From NCBI RefSeq assembly GCF_005871205.1, contig NZ_SWKM01000011.1, positions 992,001 to 1,056,000 on the forward strand: a DNA stretch of 64,000 bases. The letters are read 5' to 3'. A program made the translations under genes and the position numbers. Of the stretch, positions 33,766 through 41,234 are shown in pieces (positions within the stretch are counted from its first letter, which is position 1; every line of letters begins with the position of its first letter). The notes under the pieces are model-generated. The model made no database searches. It was not told the origin of the DNA and worked only from the letters and a program-made list of their open reading frames with translations. The stretch comes from Marinobacter alexandrii. Its GTDB lineage: Bacteria > Pseudomonadota > Gammaproteobacteria > Pseudomonadales > Oleiphilaceae.

Positions 33766-34542
33766 ATGGCAGTACAGCGCAGAGAAAAAGGCTCGGCGAT
33801 AGGCCGGGCGTTGGAAATAATAGAGTCGGTTTCTCGCGCCGAGCGCCCCTTAAGCCCAGCGGATCTTGCCCTCCAGCTGGGCATCCCCAAACCCAGCGTG
33901 CATCGTATTTTGCAACAACTGGAAAGTGAGGGTTACCTGCAAACGAATATGCGTGGGTTGTTGGTGCCTGCAGACAGGCTTCATAACATTGCACTCGGTG
34001 TGCTTTACGCAAGCCGTTTCAAGGCCCTGCGCCAGGCTATTCTGAAGAGGTTGACGGCCGAGGTGGGCGAGACCTGCGGGATAGCGATCCCGGATGGTAC
34101 CGAGATGATTTACTACGATCGGGTGCAGACCAACTGGCCGCTCCAGGTGCATTTGCCCATTGGTAGCCGCACCCCGATATGGTGCACGGCCAGCGGTAAG
34201 CTGTATCTGAGTTCGTTGGAAAATGATCGGCGGCACCGCCTGATCCATAACCTGCCTCTCGAAAAGCGGGCCAGGAACACCTTAACGGCACCGGACGAAC
34301 TGGAGTCGGCTCTGCTCGCGATTGCCGAAACAGAGCAGGGCTTGGATAACGAGGAGTTTATTGACGGCATGGTCGCGTTCGCCGTGCCGATCAAGGACAA
34401 AGAAGGGCGTTTGTTTGCTTGCCTGTTTGCCCATGCGCCCATTCTCAGGAAGAGCCTGGATGAACTGCTGGAATACGAACCCCTGCTCAGGCAAGCGGCT
34501 TTGGAACTGGGCGAACTAATTGTAGACGACCAGTCGAATTAA
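33766..34542 (+). CDS. IclR-family transcriptional regulator
   Basis: About 258 residues from the ATG at 33766. An ATG at 33721 is also open, but a TATAAT sequence at 33730-33735 lies between the two and is a possible -10 element, favouring the later start. The N-terminal winged helix is GSAIGRALEIIESVSRAERP to GIPKPSVHRILQQLESEGYL. The C-terminal effector domain has the IclR motifs RLTAEVGETCGIAIPDGTEM, GSRTPIWCTASGKLYLSSL and EEFIDGMVAFAVPIKD. Likely regulates the upstream CoA-transferase/hydratase pair. Confidence 0.92.
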   Translation: MAVQRREKGSAIGRALEIIESVSRAERPLSPADLALQLGIPKPSVHRILQQLESEGYLQTNMRGLLVPADRLHNIALGVLYASRFKALRQAILKRLTAEVGETCGIAIPDGTEMIYYDRVQTNWPLQVHLPIGSRTPIWCTASGKLYLSSLENDRRHRLIHNLPLEKRARNTLTAPDELESALLAIAETEQGLDNEEFIDGMVAFAVPIKDKEGRLFACLFAHAPILRKSLDELLEYEPLLRQAALELGELIVDDQSN

Positions 34543-34562
34543 CTGTGGCCAATAGGTACACG

Positions 34563-34595
34563 AACACCCTCCAAGCCGGTGGCTCGGAGGGTGTT
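34563..34595. terminator. bidirectional terminator between the IclR and GMC dehydrogenase genes
   Basis: AACACCCTCC (34563-34572) and GGAGGGTGTT (34586-34595) form a perfect 10-bp stem between two convergent genes, with a short T-rich tract (GTTATTTGC) on the plus side. Confidence 0.75.
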
Positions 34596-34596
34596 G

Positions 34597-36264
34597 TTAT
34601 TTGCTTTCCAGGATCCAGCTGGCTGCCTTTTCCGCAATCATCAAGGTCGGGGAATTGGTGTTGCCACTGGTGATGGTTGGCATCACGCCTGCGTCTACGA
34701 CTCGCAGTCCGGCAACGCCCCGAACTCTGAGTTTCGGGTCCACTACCGCCATGTGGTCATCCTCCCGACCCATGCGGGTGGTGCCCACCGGATGGAAGAT
34801 GGTGGTGCCGATGTCGCCGGCCAGTTTCGCAAGCTCGTCGTCAGTTTGGTACTGAGCGCCCGGTTTGAATTCCTCCGGTTGATACTTGGCAAACGCCTGC
34901 TGTTCAGCAATACGACGGGTGACCCTGAGAGAATCCGCTGCCACTTTCCGGTCTTCCTCAGTGCTCAGATAATTGGGAGCGATCGCCGGCGCAGTTTTAG
35001 AGTCGCGGCTGCGGATCCGCACCGTGCCACGGCTGGTCGGGTTGAGGTTGCAGACGCTGGCGGTAATGGCCGGGAAGTCGTGCAACGGCTGCCCAAACGC
35101 GTCCAGGCTCAGGGGCTGTACGTGGTACTCAATATTCGCGTGCTTGTACTCTTCAGAGCTTCGTGTGAACAGGCACAGTTGAGATGGTGCCATGCTCATT
35201 GGACCTGAGCGTTTGATCAGATACTCCAGACCAATTCGTGCTTTTCCGGTGAGCGAGTTGGCCATGGTGTTCAGGGTCTTAGCGCCGTGCACCTTGTACA
35301 CCGAACGGATCTGCAGGTGATCCTGCAGGTTTTCACCCACACCGGGCAGATCGGCCACAACCGGAATATCATGCTCTCGGAGCAGGTCTGCCGGTCCAAT
35401 TCCTGACAGTTGCAGCAACTGGGGCGAGCCGATGGCGCCGGCTGACAGAATGACTTCCCGGCTGGCGTGCGCCGTAAGCTCGCCTTCTCCGGGGCGCTCC
35501 ACCAGAACGCCCGTGCAGCGGGGTTTTTCACCTGCCGACATTTCCAGTTCCATCACATGCGTGGAATGCCACAGGGTCAGGTTAGGGCGTTTTTCGGCGG
35601 CGCGCAGGAAGGCCTTTGACGTATTCCAGCGCCAACCGGAGCGTTGGTTTACTTCAAAATAGTCGACGCCTTCGTTATCGCCACGATTGAAGTCACGGGT
35701 GCGGGGAATACCGGCCTGCACACAAGCATCGGCAAAGTCCTCCAGAACCTTCCACTTCAGGCGCTGATGCTCAATCCGCCATTCGCCGCCGTGGCCATGG
35801 TATTTCTGGTGCTCCGGGTCGGCGTCGCCGCCGTCATCCAGACGATAGTGGTCTTCGTGGCGCATGAAGTCGGGCAGGCAGTTGTCCCAGCGCCAGTCCG
35901 GCTCGCCGGTTACCTCGGCCCAGTGGTCGTAATCCCGGGCCTGGCCGCGAATGTACAGCATGCCATTGATGCTGGAGCAGCCGCCCAGGGTCTTGCCCCG
36001 GGGATAGATCAAAGACCGGCCGTTCAGGCCGGGATCCGGCTCAGTGCGAAACCGCCAGTCGGTACGAGGGTTGTCGATGCAGTAGAGGTAGCCCACTGGA
36101 ATATGAATCCAGTGGTAGTTGTCCCGGCCGCCGGCCTCGATTAGCAGGACCCGGTTGGCCGGATCCGCGCTCAGACGATTGGCCAGCAGGCAGCCGGCTG
36201 AGCCGGCCCCTACAACGATGTAGTCGAAATCGAGCTGGCCCTGAGCATTGTTGTTGTCGGACAT
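34597..36264 (-). CDS. hpdH: GMC oxidoreductase, probable 3-hydroxypropionate dehydrogenase (HpdH-like)
   Basis: A 555-residue FAD enzyme of the glucose-methanol-choline family. The ADP-binding motif is DYIVVGAGSAGCLLANRL, followed by YPRGKTLGGCSSINGMLYIR and the second GMC signature SAGAIGSPQLLQLSGIGP. The active-site region TIFHPVGTTRMG and SGNTNSPTLMIAEKAA are intact. The family also contains choline and aliphatic alcohol dehydrogenases. The choice of 3-hydroxypropionate dehydrogenase rests on context: it lies 26 bases after mmsA, with a divergent LysR gene, the layout known for 3-hydroxypropionate catabolism in Pseudomonas denitrificans. No betB or betI is adjacent, which argues against a choline pathway. 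Confidence 0.75.
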   Translation of the reverse strand: MSDNNNAQGQLDFDYIVVGAGSAGCLLANRLSADPANRVLLIEAGGRDNYHWIHIPVGYLYCIDNPRTDWRFRTEPDPGLNGRSLIYPRGKTLGGCSSINGMLYIRGQARDYDHWAEVTGEPDWRWDNCLPDFMRHEDHYRLDDGGDADPEHQKYHGHGGEWRIEHQRLKWKVLEDFADACVQAGIPRTRDFNRGDNEGVDYFEVNQRSGWRWNTSKAFLRAAEKRPNLTLWHSTHVMELEMSAGEKPRCTGVLVERPGEGELTAHASREVILSAGAIGSPQLLQLSGIGPADLLREHDIPVVADLPGVGENLQDHLQIRSVYKVHGAKTLNTMANSLTGKARIGLEYLIKRSGPMSMAPSQLCLFTRSSEEYKHANIEYHVQPLSLDAFGQPLHDFPAITASVCNLNPTSRGTVRIRSRDSKTAPAIAPNYLSTEEDRKVAADSLRVTRRIAEQQAFAKYQPEEFKPGAQYQTDDELAKLAGDIGTTIFHPVGTTRMGREDDHMAVVDPKLRVRGVAGLRVVDAGVMPTITSGNTNSPTLMIAEKAASWILESK

Positions 36265-36290
36265 AGCCTGTCTCCCGGAGCGTGTTCGCG

Positions 36291-37802
36291 TTATTTGGCG
36301 GTTGGCATAGCGAATTCAGCACCGGCATCAATGGAGTCTGACCAGCGCTGCATGATGGATTTTTGGCGAGTGTAGAACTTCACGCCTTCTTCGCCATAGG
36401 CGTGGGTGTCGCCAAACATCGAGCGCTTCCAACCACCAAAGCCGTGCCATGCCATCGGCACAGGGATAGGCACATTGATGCCGACCATGCCAATCTGAAT
36501 GCGACGACCGAATTCACGGGCCACGCTGCCGCTCTCAGTGAAGCAGCTGACACCGTTGCCAAATTCGTGCTCGTTGATCAAACGGATTGCCGTAGCTACG
36601 TCTGGAACGCGGACGCACGCCAGAACCGGGCCGAAAATTTCCTCTTTGTAGATGGTCATCTCCGGCGTTACGTGGTCGAACAGACTGCCGCCCATCCAGA
36701 AACCTTCATCGCAGCCATCGCCAGTGGTGCCGGCGTCAAACTCACGGCCGTCTACGATCAGTTCGGCACCTTCAGCCACACCCTTGTCAATGTAGCCGGT
36801 AATGCGCTGGTGCGCCGCGGCACTGACGATCGGACCCATCTCGGCGTCCAGCTCCATGCCGTTTTTCACCTTCAGGCTGCGCGCTCGCTCGGCCAGTCGG
36901 GGAATGATCTTATCGGCAACGTCGCCCACTAACACAGCAACGCTGATGGCCATACACCGTTCCCCGGCACTGCCGTAGCCGGCACCGATTAGGGCGTCTA
37001 CTGCTTTGTCCAGATCCGCGTCGGGCATTACCACCATGTGGTTCTTGGCACCGCCCAGAGCCTGGATGCGCTTGCCGTGGTGGGCGCCGTTTTCGTAGAT
37101 CAGGTTGGCAATCGGGGTGGAACCGACAAAGCTCAAGGCCATGACGTCCGGGTGTTCAATCAGGGCTTCTACGGCACCCTTGTCGCCTTGCACAACATTA
37201 AATACGCCATCGGGCAAACCCGCCTGTTGGAGCAAGTCGGCAATCATCAGGGAGGCGCTGGGATCGATCGGGCTAGGCTTGAGCACGAACGTGTTGCCAG
37301 CGGCGATCGCCACCGGGAACATCCACATCGGCACCATGACCGGGAAGTTGAACGGAGTGATGCCGGCAACCACGCCCAGAGGTTGGCGCATGGTCCAGTT
37401 GTCGATCCCGGTACTGACCTGGTCGGTGTAATCACCTTTTAGCAACTGCGGAATGCCACAGGCGAACTCGACAATGTCGATACCCCGGGCCACTTCGCCT
37501 TGGGCATCGGTAAAGACCTTTCCGTGCTCGCGGGTGATGGCTTCAGCCAGTTCGTCTTTGTGCTGGTTAAGCAGCGCCAGAAATCTGAACATAACGCGGG
37601 CACGCCGAATCGGCGGGGTATCTGCCCAGCTTGGGAAAGCGGCGGAAGCGGCGGCAACAGCCTGGTCAACATCGTCACGGTTGGCGAGAACTACTTGGCC
37701 CGAGACCTTACCAGTGGCCGGATTGAAAACTTCTTGGTTTTGGCCGGAGCTGCCCTCTGAAATTTGCCCATTGATATAATGCTGGATCGTTGGATTGCTC
37801 AT
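36291..37802 (-). CDS. mmsA: CoA-acylating (methyl)malonate-semialdehyde dehydrogenase
   Basis: A 503-residue aldehyde dehydrogenase of the MmsA type. Signatures: [40 protein letters not shown], the catalytic Cys in [19 protein letters not shown], and [20 protein letters not shown]. The general-base Glu of ordinary aldehyde dehydrogenases is replaced ([10 protein letters not shown]), as in CoA-dependent members. It oxidises malonate or methylmalonate semialdehyde to acetyl- or propionyl-CoA. Paired with the GMC dehydrogenase it would complete oxidation of 3-hydroxypropionate. Divergent from a LysR gene. Confidence 0.93.
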   Translation of the reverse strand: MSNPTIQHYINGQISEGSSGQNQEVFNPATGKVSGQVVLANRDDVDQAVAAASAAFPSWADTPPIRRARVMFRFLALLNQHKDELAEAITREHGKVFTDAQGEVARGIDIVEFACGIPQLLKGDYTDQVSTGIDNWTMRQPLGVVAGITPFNFPVMVPMWMFPVAIAAGNTFVLKPSPIDPSASLMIADLLQQAGLPDGVFNVVQGDKGAVEALIEHPDVMALSFVGSTPIANLIYENGAHHGKRIQALGGAKNHMVVMPDADLDKAVDALIGAGYGSAGERCMAISVAVLVGDVADKIIPRLAERARSLKVKNGMELDAEMGPIVSAAAHQRITGYIDKGVAEGAELIVDGREFDAGTTGDGCDEGFWMGGSLFDHVTPEMTIYKEEIFGPVLACVRVPDVATAIRLINEHEFGNGVSCFTESGSVAREFGRRIQIGMVGINVPIPVPMAWHGFGGWKRSMFGDTHAYGEEGVKFYTRQKSIMQRWSDSIDAGAEFAMPTAK

Positions 37803-37948
37803 AGTTGCCTCTTTCCTGTTTTCGGTTCAGTTTGTTGTATGTTTCTTTGAGGCCCTTTTTGCATGGCCCTAAGTGAGTCTGGTGAAGAATTGAACAGATA
37901 ATTTACGGCCCGTTTTGGACTGAGGCAATTGAATTATTCTAAACCATG

Positions 37949-37967
37949 ATATAAGTATTACTTATAT
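37949..37967. promoter_or_regulatory. perfect 19-bp palindrome, probable LysR operator
   Basis: ATATAAGTA-T-TACTTATAT is a perfect dyad in the mmsA/lysR divergent region, 22 bases before the LysR start and about 150 before mmsA. It contains a T-N11-A LysR-box geometry and is suited to autoregulation and activation of mmsA-hpdH. Confidence 0.6.
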
Positions 37968-37988
37968 TGCGGTCTGCGAGGAATGGTT

Positions 37989-38951
37989 ATGCAACACCTG
38001 CAAGGATTACGTGCATTTGTAGCGGTGGCCCGCGAGGGCAGTGTCTCGAGGGCTGCGGATCGTCTGCATCTGACACAGCCCGCCGTCAGTCTCAAATTGA
38101 AGCAGCTGCAGGACGATCTGGGGCTCAAGCTGTTCCGGCGCAAACCCCAGGGCCTGGTGCTCACCGCCGACGGCCAGAGCTTGCTGCCGGTGGCGGAAAA
38201 GGCCCTGGCCGGGTTGGCCGCATTTGATCAGAGTGCCCGTGCCCTGCACAGCACGATTCGGGGGCGGCTCAAGATTGGCACCATTGTGGACCCGGAATTT
38301 ATCCGGCTTGGAGCTTTTCTGCACCGGCTGGTGGCCAGGGCACCGCAGCTTGAAACCGAGTTGCATCAGGGTATGAGCGGCCGGGTGCTGGAGCAGGTGC
38401 GCAATGGCAGTCTCGATGTTGGCTACTTCCTGGCCCCACCGGGCGCAGGTCCGGCGGGGCCCGAGCTGATGCACCGTGAACTGACCCGGTTCGATTACCA
38501 CGTGATTGCACCGGCTGGCTGGGCTGCACGGCTATCCGATACGCGCTGGTCCAGCCTGGCGGCGCTGCCCTGGATCGTGACGCCGGAGGATTCGGTACAC
38601 AACCGATTGCTGGCCAGTGTTATGGAACCCGAGGGGCTGGTGCCCCAGGGTGTGGCCCAGGTGGATCAGGAGGCCTGCATGCTGGACCTGGTTCGGGCCG
38701 GGGTAGGGCTCAGTCTGGCGCGAGACGCTTTGGCCATGGCCGAGCGCCAGGAGCGGGGCCTGGTGGTGGCGGAAGGAGTGCGAATCCCCTGCGCCCTCAG
38801 CTTTATCTGGCGCCGGGACCGCGAGCACGAGCCGGTCATCGCCGAGGCCCTGGAGGCCCTGGCAGGTGTCTGGCTGCTCGAGGGCCTCGGCTCGGCGGGT
38901 TTAGCCGAGCGTGGCATCCAGAAACATCATGATCACAAAACCGACCAATAG
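37989..38951 (+). CDS. LysR-family regulator, probable activator of mmsA-GMC operon
   Basis: About 320 residues from the ATG at 37989 (GAGGA 6 bases upstream; another ATG two codons earlier). The N-terminal winged helix is MQHLQGLRAFVAVAREGSVS with DRLHLTQPAVSLKLKQLQDD. The periplasmic-binding-like effector domain starts near residue 90 (GRLKIGTIVDPEF). The C-terminal 50 bases overlap a remnant ZIP transporter frame on the other strand, so its last residues (GIQKHHDHKTDQ) may be a read-through extension of a once shorter gene. It is divergent from mmsA with a palindrome between. Confidence 0.9.
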   Translation: MQHLQGLRAFVAVAREGSVSRAADRLHLTQPAVSLKLKQLQDDLGLKLFRRKPQGLVLTADGQSLLPVAEKALAGLAAFDQSARALHSTIRGRLKIGTIVDPEFIRLGAFLHRLVARAPQLETELHQGMSGRVLEQVRNGSLDVGYFLAPPGAGPAGPELMHRELTRFDYHVIAPAGWAARLSDTRWSSLAALPWIVTPEDSVHNRLLASVMEPEGLVPQGVAQVDQEACMLDLVRAGVGLSLARDALAMAERQERGLVVAEGVRIPCALSFIWRRDREHEPVIAEALEALAGVWLLEGLGSAGLAERGIQKHHDHKTDQ

Positions 38952-39149
38952 CGAGAAGGTGGCCAGGGTTTTGTAAGAGTTCCGGTGGGTTTCCGGAATA
39001 ATTTCGTTGCTGATGATGAACAGCATGGCACCGGCGGCAAAGCCCAGGGTCCAGGGCATGATTGGCTCCGCCAGCCACACCAGTGCCGCTCCGAAAAGAC
39101 CGCCTATCTTAAGGCTGACTTGAACGAAGAAATCATAGATGGGGTTTAA
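38901..39149 (-). pseudogene. C-terminal remnant of a ZIP-family metal transporter gene
   Basis: The reverse strand encodes a stretch ending GFVIMMFLDATLG with EPIMPWTLGFAAGAMLFIIS and NEIIPETHRNSYKTLATFS before it, the last three helices of ZupT/ZIP zinc transporters. The conserved NEIIPETH motif is intact. Upstream of GGLFGAALVWLAEP the similarity fades (about 39105) and an in-frame stop lies at 39150-39152, so the first two thirds of the gene are gone. The fragment overlaps the LysR 3' end and is bounded by a strong hairpin on the other side. Confidence 0.7.
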
Positions 39150-39152
39150 TCA

Positions 39153-39194
39153 AACGACGAACCCCCGGAGCTTTCACTCCGGGGGTTCGTCGTT
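39153..39194 (-). terminator. 17-bp perfect hairpin after the old yellow enzyme gene
   Basis: AACGACGAACCCCCGGA (39153-39169) and TCCGGGGGTTCGTCGTT (39178-39194) are perfect inverted arms around an 8-base loop, 16 bases past the stop codon of the flavin enzyme gene. Downstream T-run is weak on either strand, but stem strength makes a terminator likely. Confidence 0.7.
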
Positions 39195-39209
39195 AGCAAG
39201 GCGTGCGGA

Positions 39210-40310
39210 TTAGGCCGCCTGCTTGCGACGCCAGGCCAGCTCATTCTCGATGGTGGCCTTGGGCTGCAGCATGGCAAAGTCGATATCATCGATCTCCTTG
39301 CCGTCCTTCAGGCGCTGGACGAAGTCCGGATTAGCCAGCGCTTTCTTGCCGACAGCCAGCAGCGATCCCGGGTACGCGGCAGCGCGATCCTGGTGGTTGG
39401 TCTCGTCGATACCGCCGTTGATGATCAGTTCAATACCGTCGACATCGGCGACCACGTCGGCCAGCGATTTATCACCCTCAACGAAGGGCGCTCGATGGAC
39501 GTCACCGTCGGTGGTGTGGATGAAGTCAGCACCAGCATCCCGAACGGCCTCGGTAATCTGGCGGAAACCGGTTTCGCCCTCGGGCAGCTGGTAGTCAGGA
39601 TCGGTCACCGCGACCTGCGACAGGCGAATGCCCACGGCAAAGTCGTCACCGACCGCCGCTCGTACGGCTTTGATGGTTTCCACCACCACGTGCAGACGGT
39701 TCTCCAGGCTGCCACCGTAGGAATCTTCGCGACGGTTGAAGTAGGTGCTCAGGAACTGATTCAGCAGGTAACCGTTGGCTCCGTGCAGTTCGATGCCGTC
39801 GAACCCTGCGGTTTTGGCGTTGACCGCGGCGTTAGCGAAGCCGTCGATCGCGAATTTGATGTCGGCCTCAGTCATCACTTGTGGCGTTTGCCACTCAGAC
39901 TGGTCACCGTAGAACCCAAGGGGCGCGCCTTTCGGCTGCACGGCACTGGGAGCGAGCGGCTGATCGGTGTAGTGATTGGCTTGGAACTGGGCCCCGGCAT
40001 GCATGAGCTGTGCAATCACTTTGCCACCCGCCGCGTGAATGCGTTCCACGATGGTTTTCCAACCTTTGATGTGCGCGTCGTTAACCAGGCCTGGCTGATT
40101 GGCGTAACCTTGGCTGGCGCCATCATCGGTGTAAGTGCCTTCGGTGATCAACAGGCCAAACCCGCCTTTGGCATAAGCTTCGTAATGGTCCGCCATCAGC
40201 TCGTTGGGGGTGCCGTCGGCGTCAGCGCTGGTCCGGGTCATGGGCGCGAGCGCAAAGCGGTTGGCCATGGTCAGGTTGGTAAATCGGGTGTTCTGCATCA
40301 CGTCGGTCAT
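39210..40310 (-). CDS. old yellow enzyme-type alkene reductase (NemA/OYE-like)
   Basis: A 366-residue FMN TIM-barrel enzyme. It begins NTRFTNLTMANRFALAPMTR, with QLMHAGAQFQAN, the substrate-binding GFDGIELHGANGYLLNQFLS, RREDSYGGSLENRLHVVVET and the phosphate-site region LIINGGIDETNHQDRA with LLAVGKKALANPDFV. It is a distinct subfamily from the flavin enzyme at 29 kb (no sequence closeness beyond fold motifs). NADPH-dependent reduction of enones, nitrate esters or similar is expected; physiological substrate unknown. Confidence 0.9.
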   Translation of the reverse strand: MTDVMQNTRFTNLTMANRFALAPMTRTSADADGTPNELMADHYEAYAKGGFGLLITEGTYTDDGASQGYANQPGLVNDAHIKGWKTIVERIHAAGGKVIAQLMHAGAQFQANHYTDQPLAPSAVQPKGAPLGFYGDQSEWQTPQVMTEADIKFAIDGFANAAVNAKTAGFDGIELHGANGYLLNQFLSTYFNRREDSYGGSLENRLHVVVETIKAVRAAVGDDFAVGIRLSQVAVTDPDYQLPEGETGFRQITEAVRDAGADFIHTTDGDVHRAPFVEGDKSLADVVADVDGIELIINGGIDETNHQDRAAAYPGSLLAVGKKALANPDFVQRLKDGKEIDDIDFAMLQPKATIENELAWRRKQAA

Positions 40311-40438
40311 CTAGTTCCTCCCATTCTTGATCGAGTGTTCAATTACGAATGATCCGCGCCAGCAGTTCAGGTTTAAAGCGATTTGTTCCGATGAAGCCGG
40401 TCAGATATTTTGAGCAAGATGGGGAAAATACCGTCAGA

Positions 40439-40711
40439 TCAATGATCGGAATGGCCTAGTGAGCGCTCTGGGTCGATCTCATCCCGAACAAGCTGCTTGA
40501 GCTTGGTGATTTCGGGGAAACCCTGCTGGTCTTTTCGAGACCAGATGCGGGTGCCATTTACCCACACCTCGAAGATTCCACCGGTTCCTGGGTGCAGCGT
40601 GAGTTCGTCGAGTTGGCCTTCAAAGGTGGTGAGCAGTTCCTGCGCCATCCAGGCTGAGCGCAGCAGCCAGCGGCAACCGGTGCAGTAGTGGATGTCGACG
40701 CGGTTGGTCAT
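40439..40711 (-). CDS. SelT/SelW/SelH (Rdx) family protein
   Basis: A 90-residue protein from the ATG at 40711 (GGAG upstream); the open frame upstream is not family sequence. It has the thioredoxin-like Rdx fold: VDIHYCTGCRWLLRSAWMAQ with the CxxC motif at the usual redox site, then LHPGTGGIFEVWVNGTRIWS and RKDQQGFPEITKLKQLVRD. Bacterial members replace selenocysteine by cysteine, as here. Redox partner unknown. Confidence 0.9.
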   Translation of the reverse strand: MTNRVDIHYCTGCRWLLRSAWMAQELLTTFEGQLDELTLHPGTGGIFEVWVNGTRIWSRKDQQGFPEITKLKQLVRDEIDPERSLGHSDH

Positions 40712-40781
40712 AGCCGGGTACTCCTGATGTATTGGGGTGGATTTGCGTGCTGATTGGCACCGGGCTGAGGGTGCCGACAAT

Positions 40782-41234
40782 TCAGTTGGTTTTGTAGGTC
40801 GGGTAGGTGGAGCGCGATAGGGTTGGCTCGCAGCCGACAACATCCCGGGCCTGTTTGTGAGCATGAAGATACCAGCGCTTTCCCGGTTTGGAAAAGGTCT
40901 GGTCGGTGATTTGGAATGCCACCGTTTCCATGGTCTGGGGGATGGGAGAGCCGTCGGCGTGGCGGTAGACACAGCTGGTGCTTAGCGTCAGTGGTGTCGC
41001 CACCGGTAACTCGATAAAGCCATTATCGGTGACGGCGGGCGGCGTGCCGGCCACAGAGAGCACCTTCAAACAGGGCCCGTAATGGTTTTTTTCAAGTTCT
41101 TGCAGGTATTCGCTCAGGCAATGCTGCGCACTCAGGAAAACGGTGTTGCGCTCTGTGCCTTGCGGTGTGTCGGGCAGCGATTGGCACCCGGACACGATCA
41201 GAATCAACGTCAGAATAGCGAGGGTGCGTGTCAT
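40782..41234 (-). CDS. small lipoprotein of unknown function
   Basis: A 150-residue protein with a lipoprotein signal: MTRTLAILTLILIVSGCQSL, lipobox VSGC with Cys 17; the following Gln-Ser favours outer-membrane sorting. The mature part contains four further Cys (HCLSEY, GPCLKV, TSCVYR, VGCEPT), likely in disulfides. Its start overlaps the end of the L,D-transpeptidase gene by 4 bases, so it is translationally coupled and probably works at the same envelope site. No family recognised. Confidence 0.8.
   Translation of the reverse strand: MTRTLAILTLILIVSGCQSLPDTPQGTERNTVFLSAQHCLSEYLQELEKNHYGPCLKVLSVAGTPPAVTDNGFIELPVATPLTLSTSCVYRHADGSPIPQTMETVAFQITDQTFSKPGKRWYLHAHKQARDVVGCEPTLSRSTYPTYKTN

Noticed and set aside
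34597..36264. Choline dehydrogenase (betA) as the GMC gene
   Set aside because: No betB, betI or choline transporter adjacent; the mmsA partner and LysR regulator fit a 3-hydroxy acid pathway better. Not excluded by sequence alone.
39393..40352. 319-residue plus-strand frame opposite the old yellow enzyme gene
   Set aside because: Antisense shadow of a clear flavoenzyme; no family motif.
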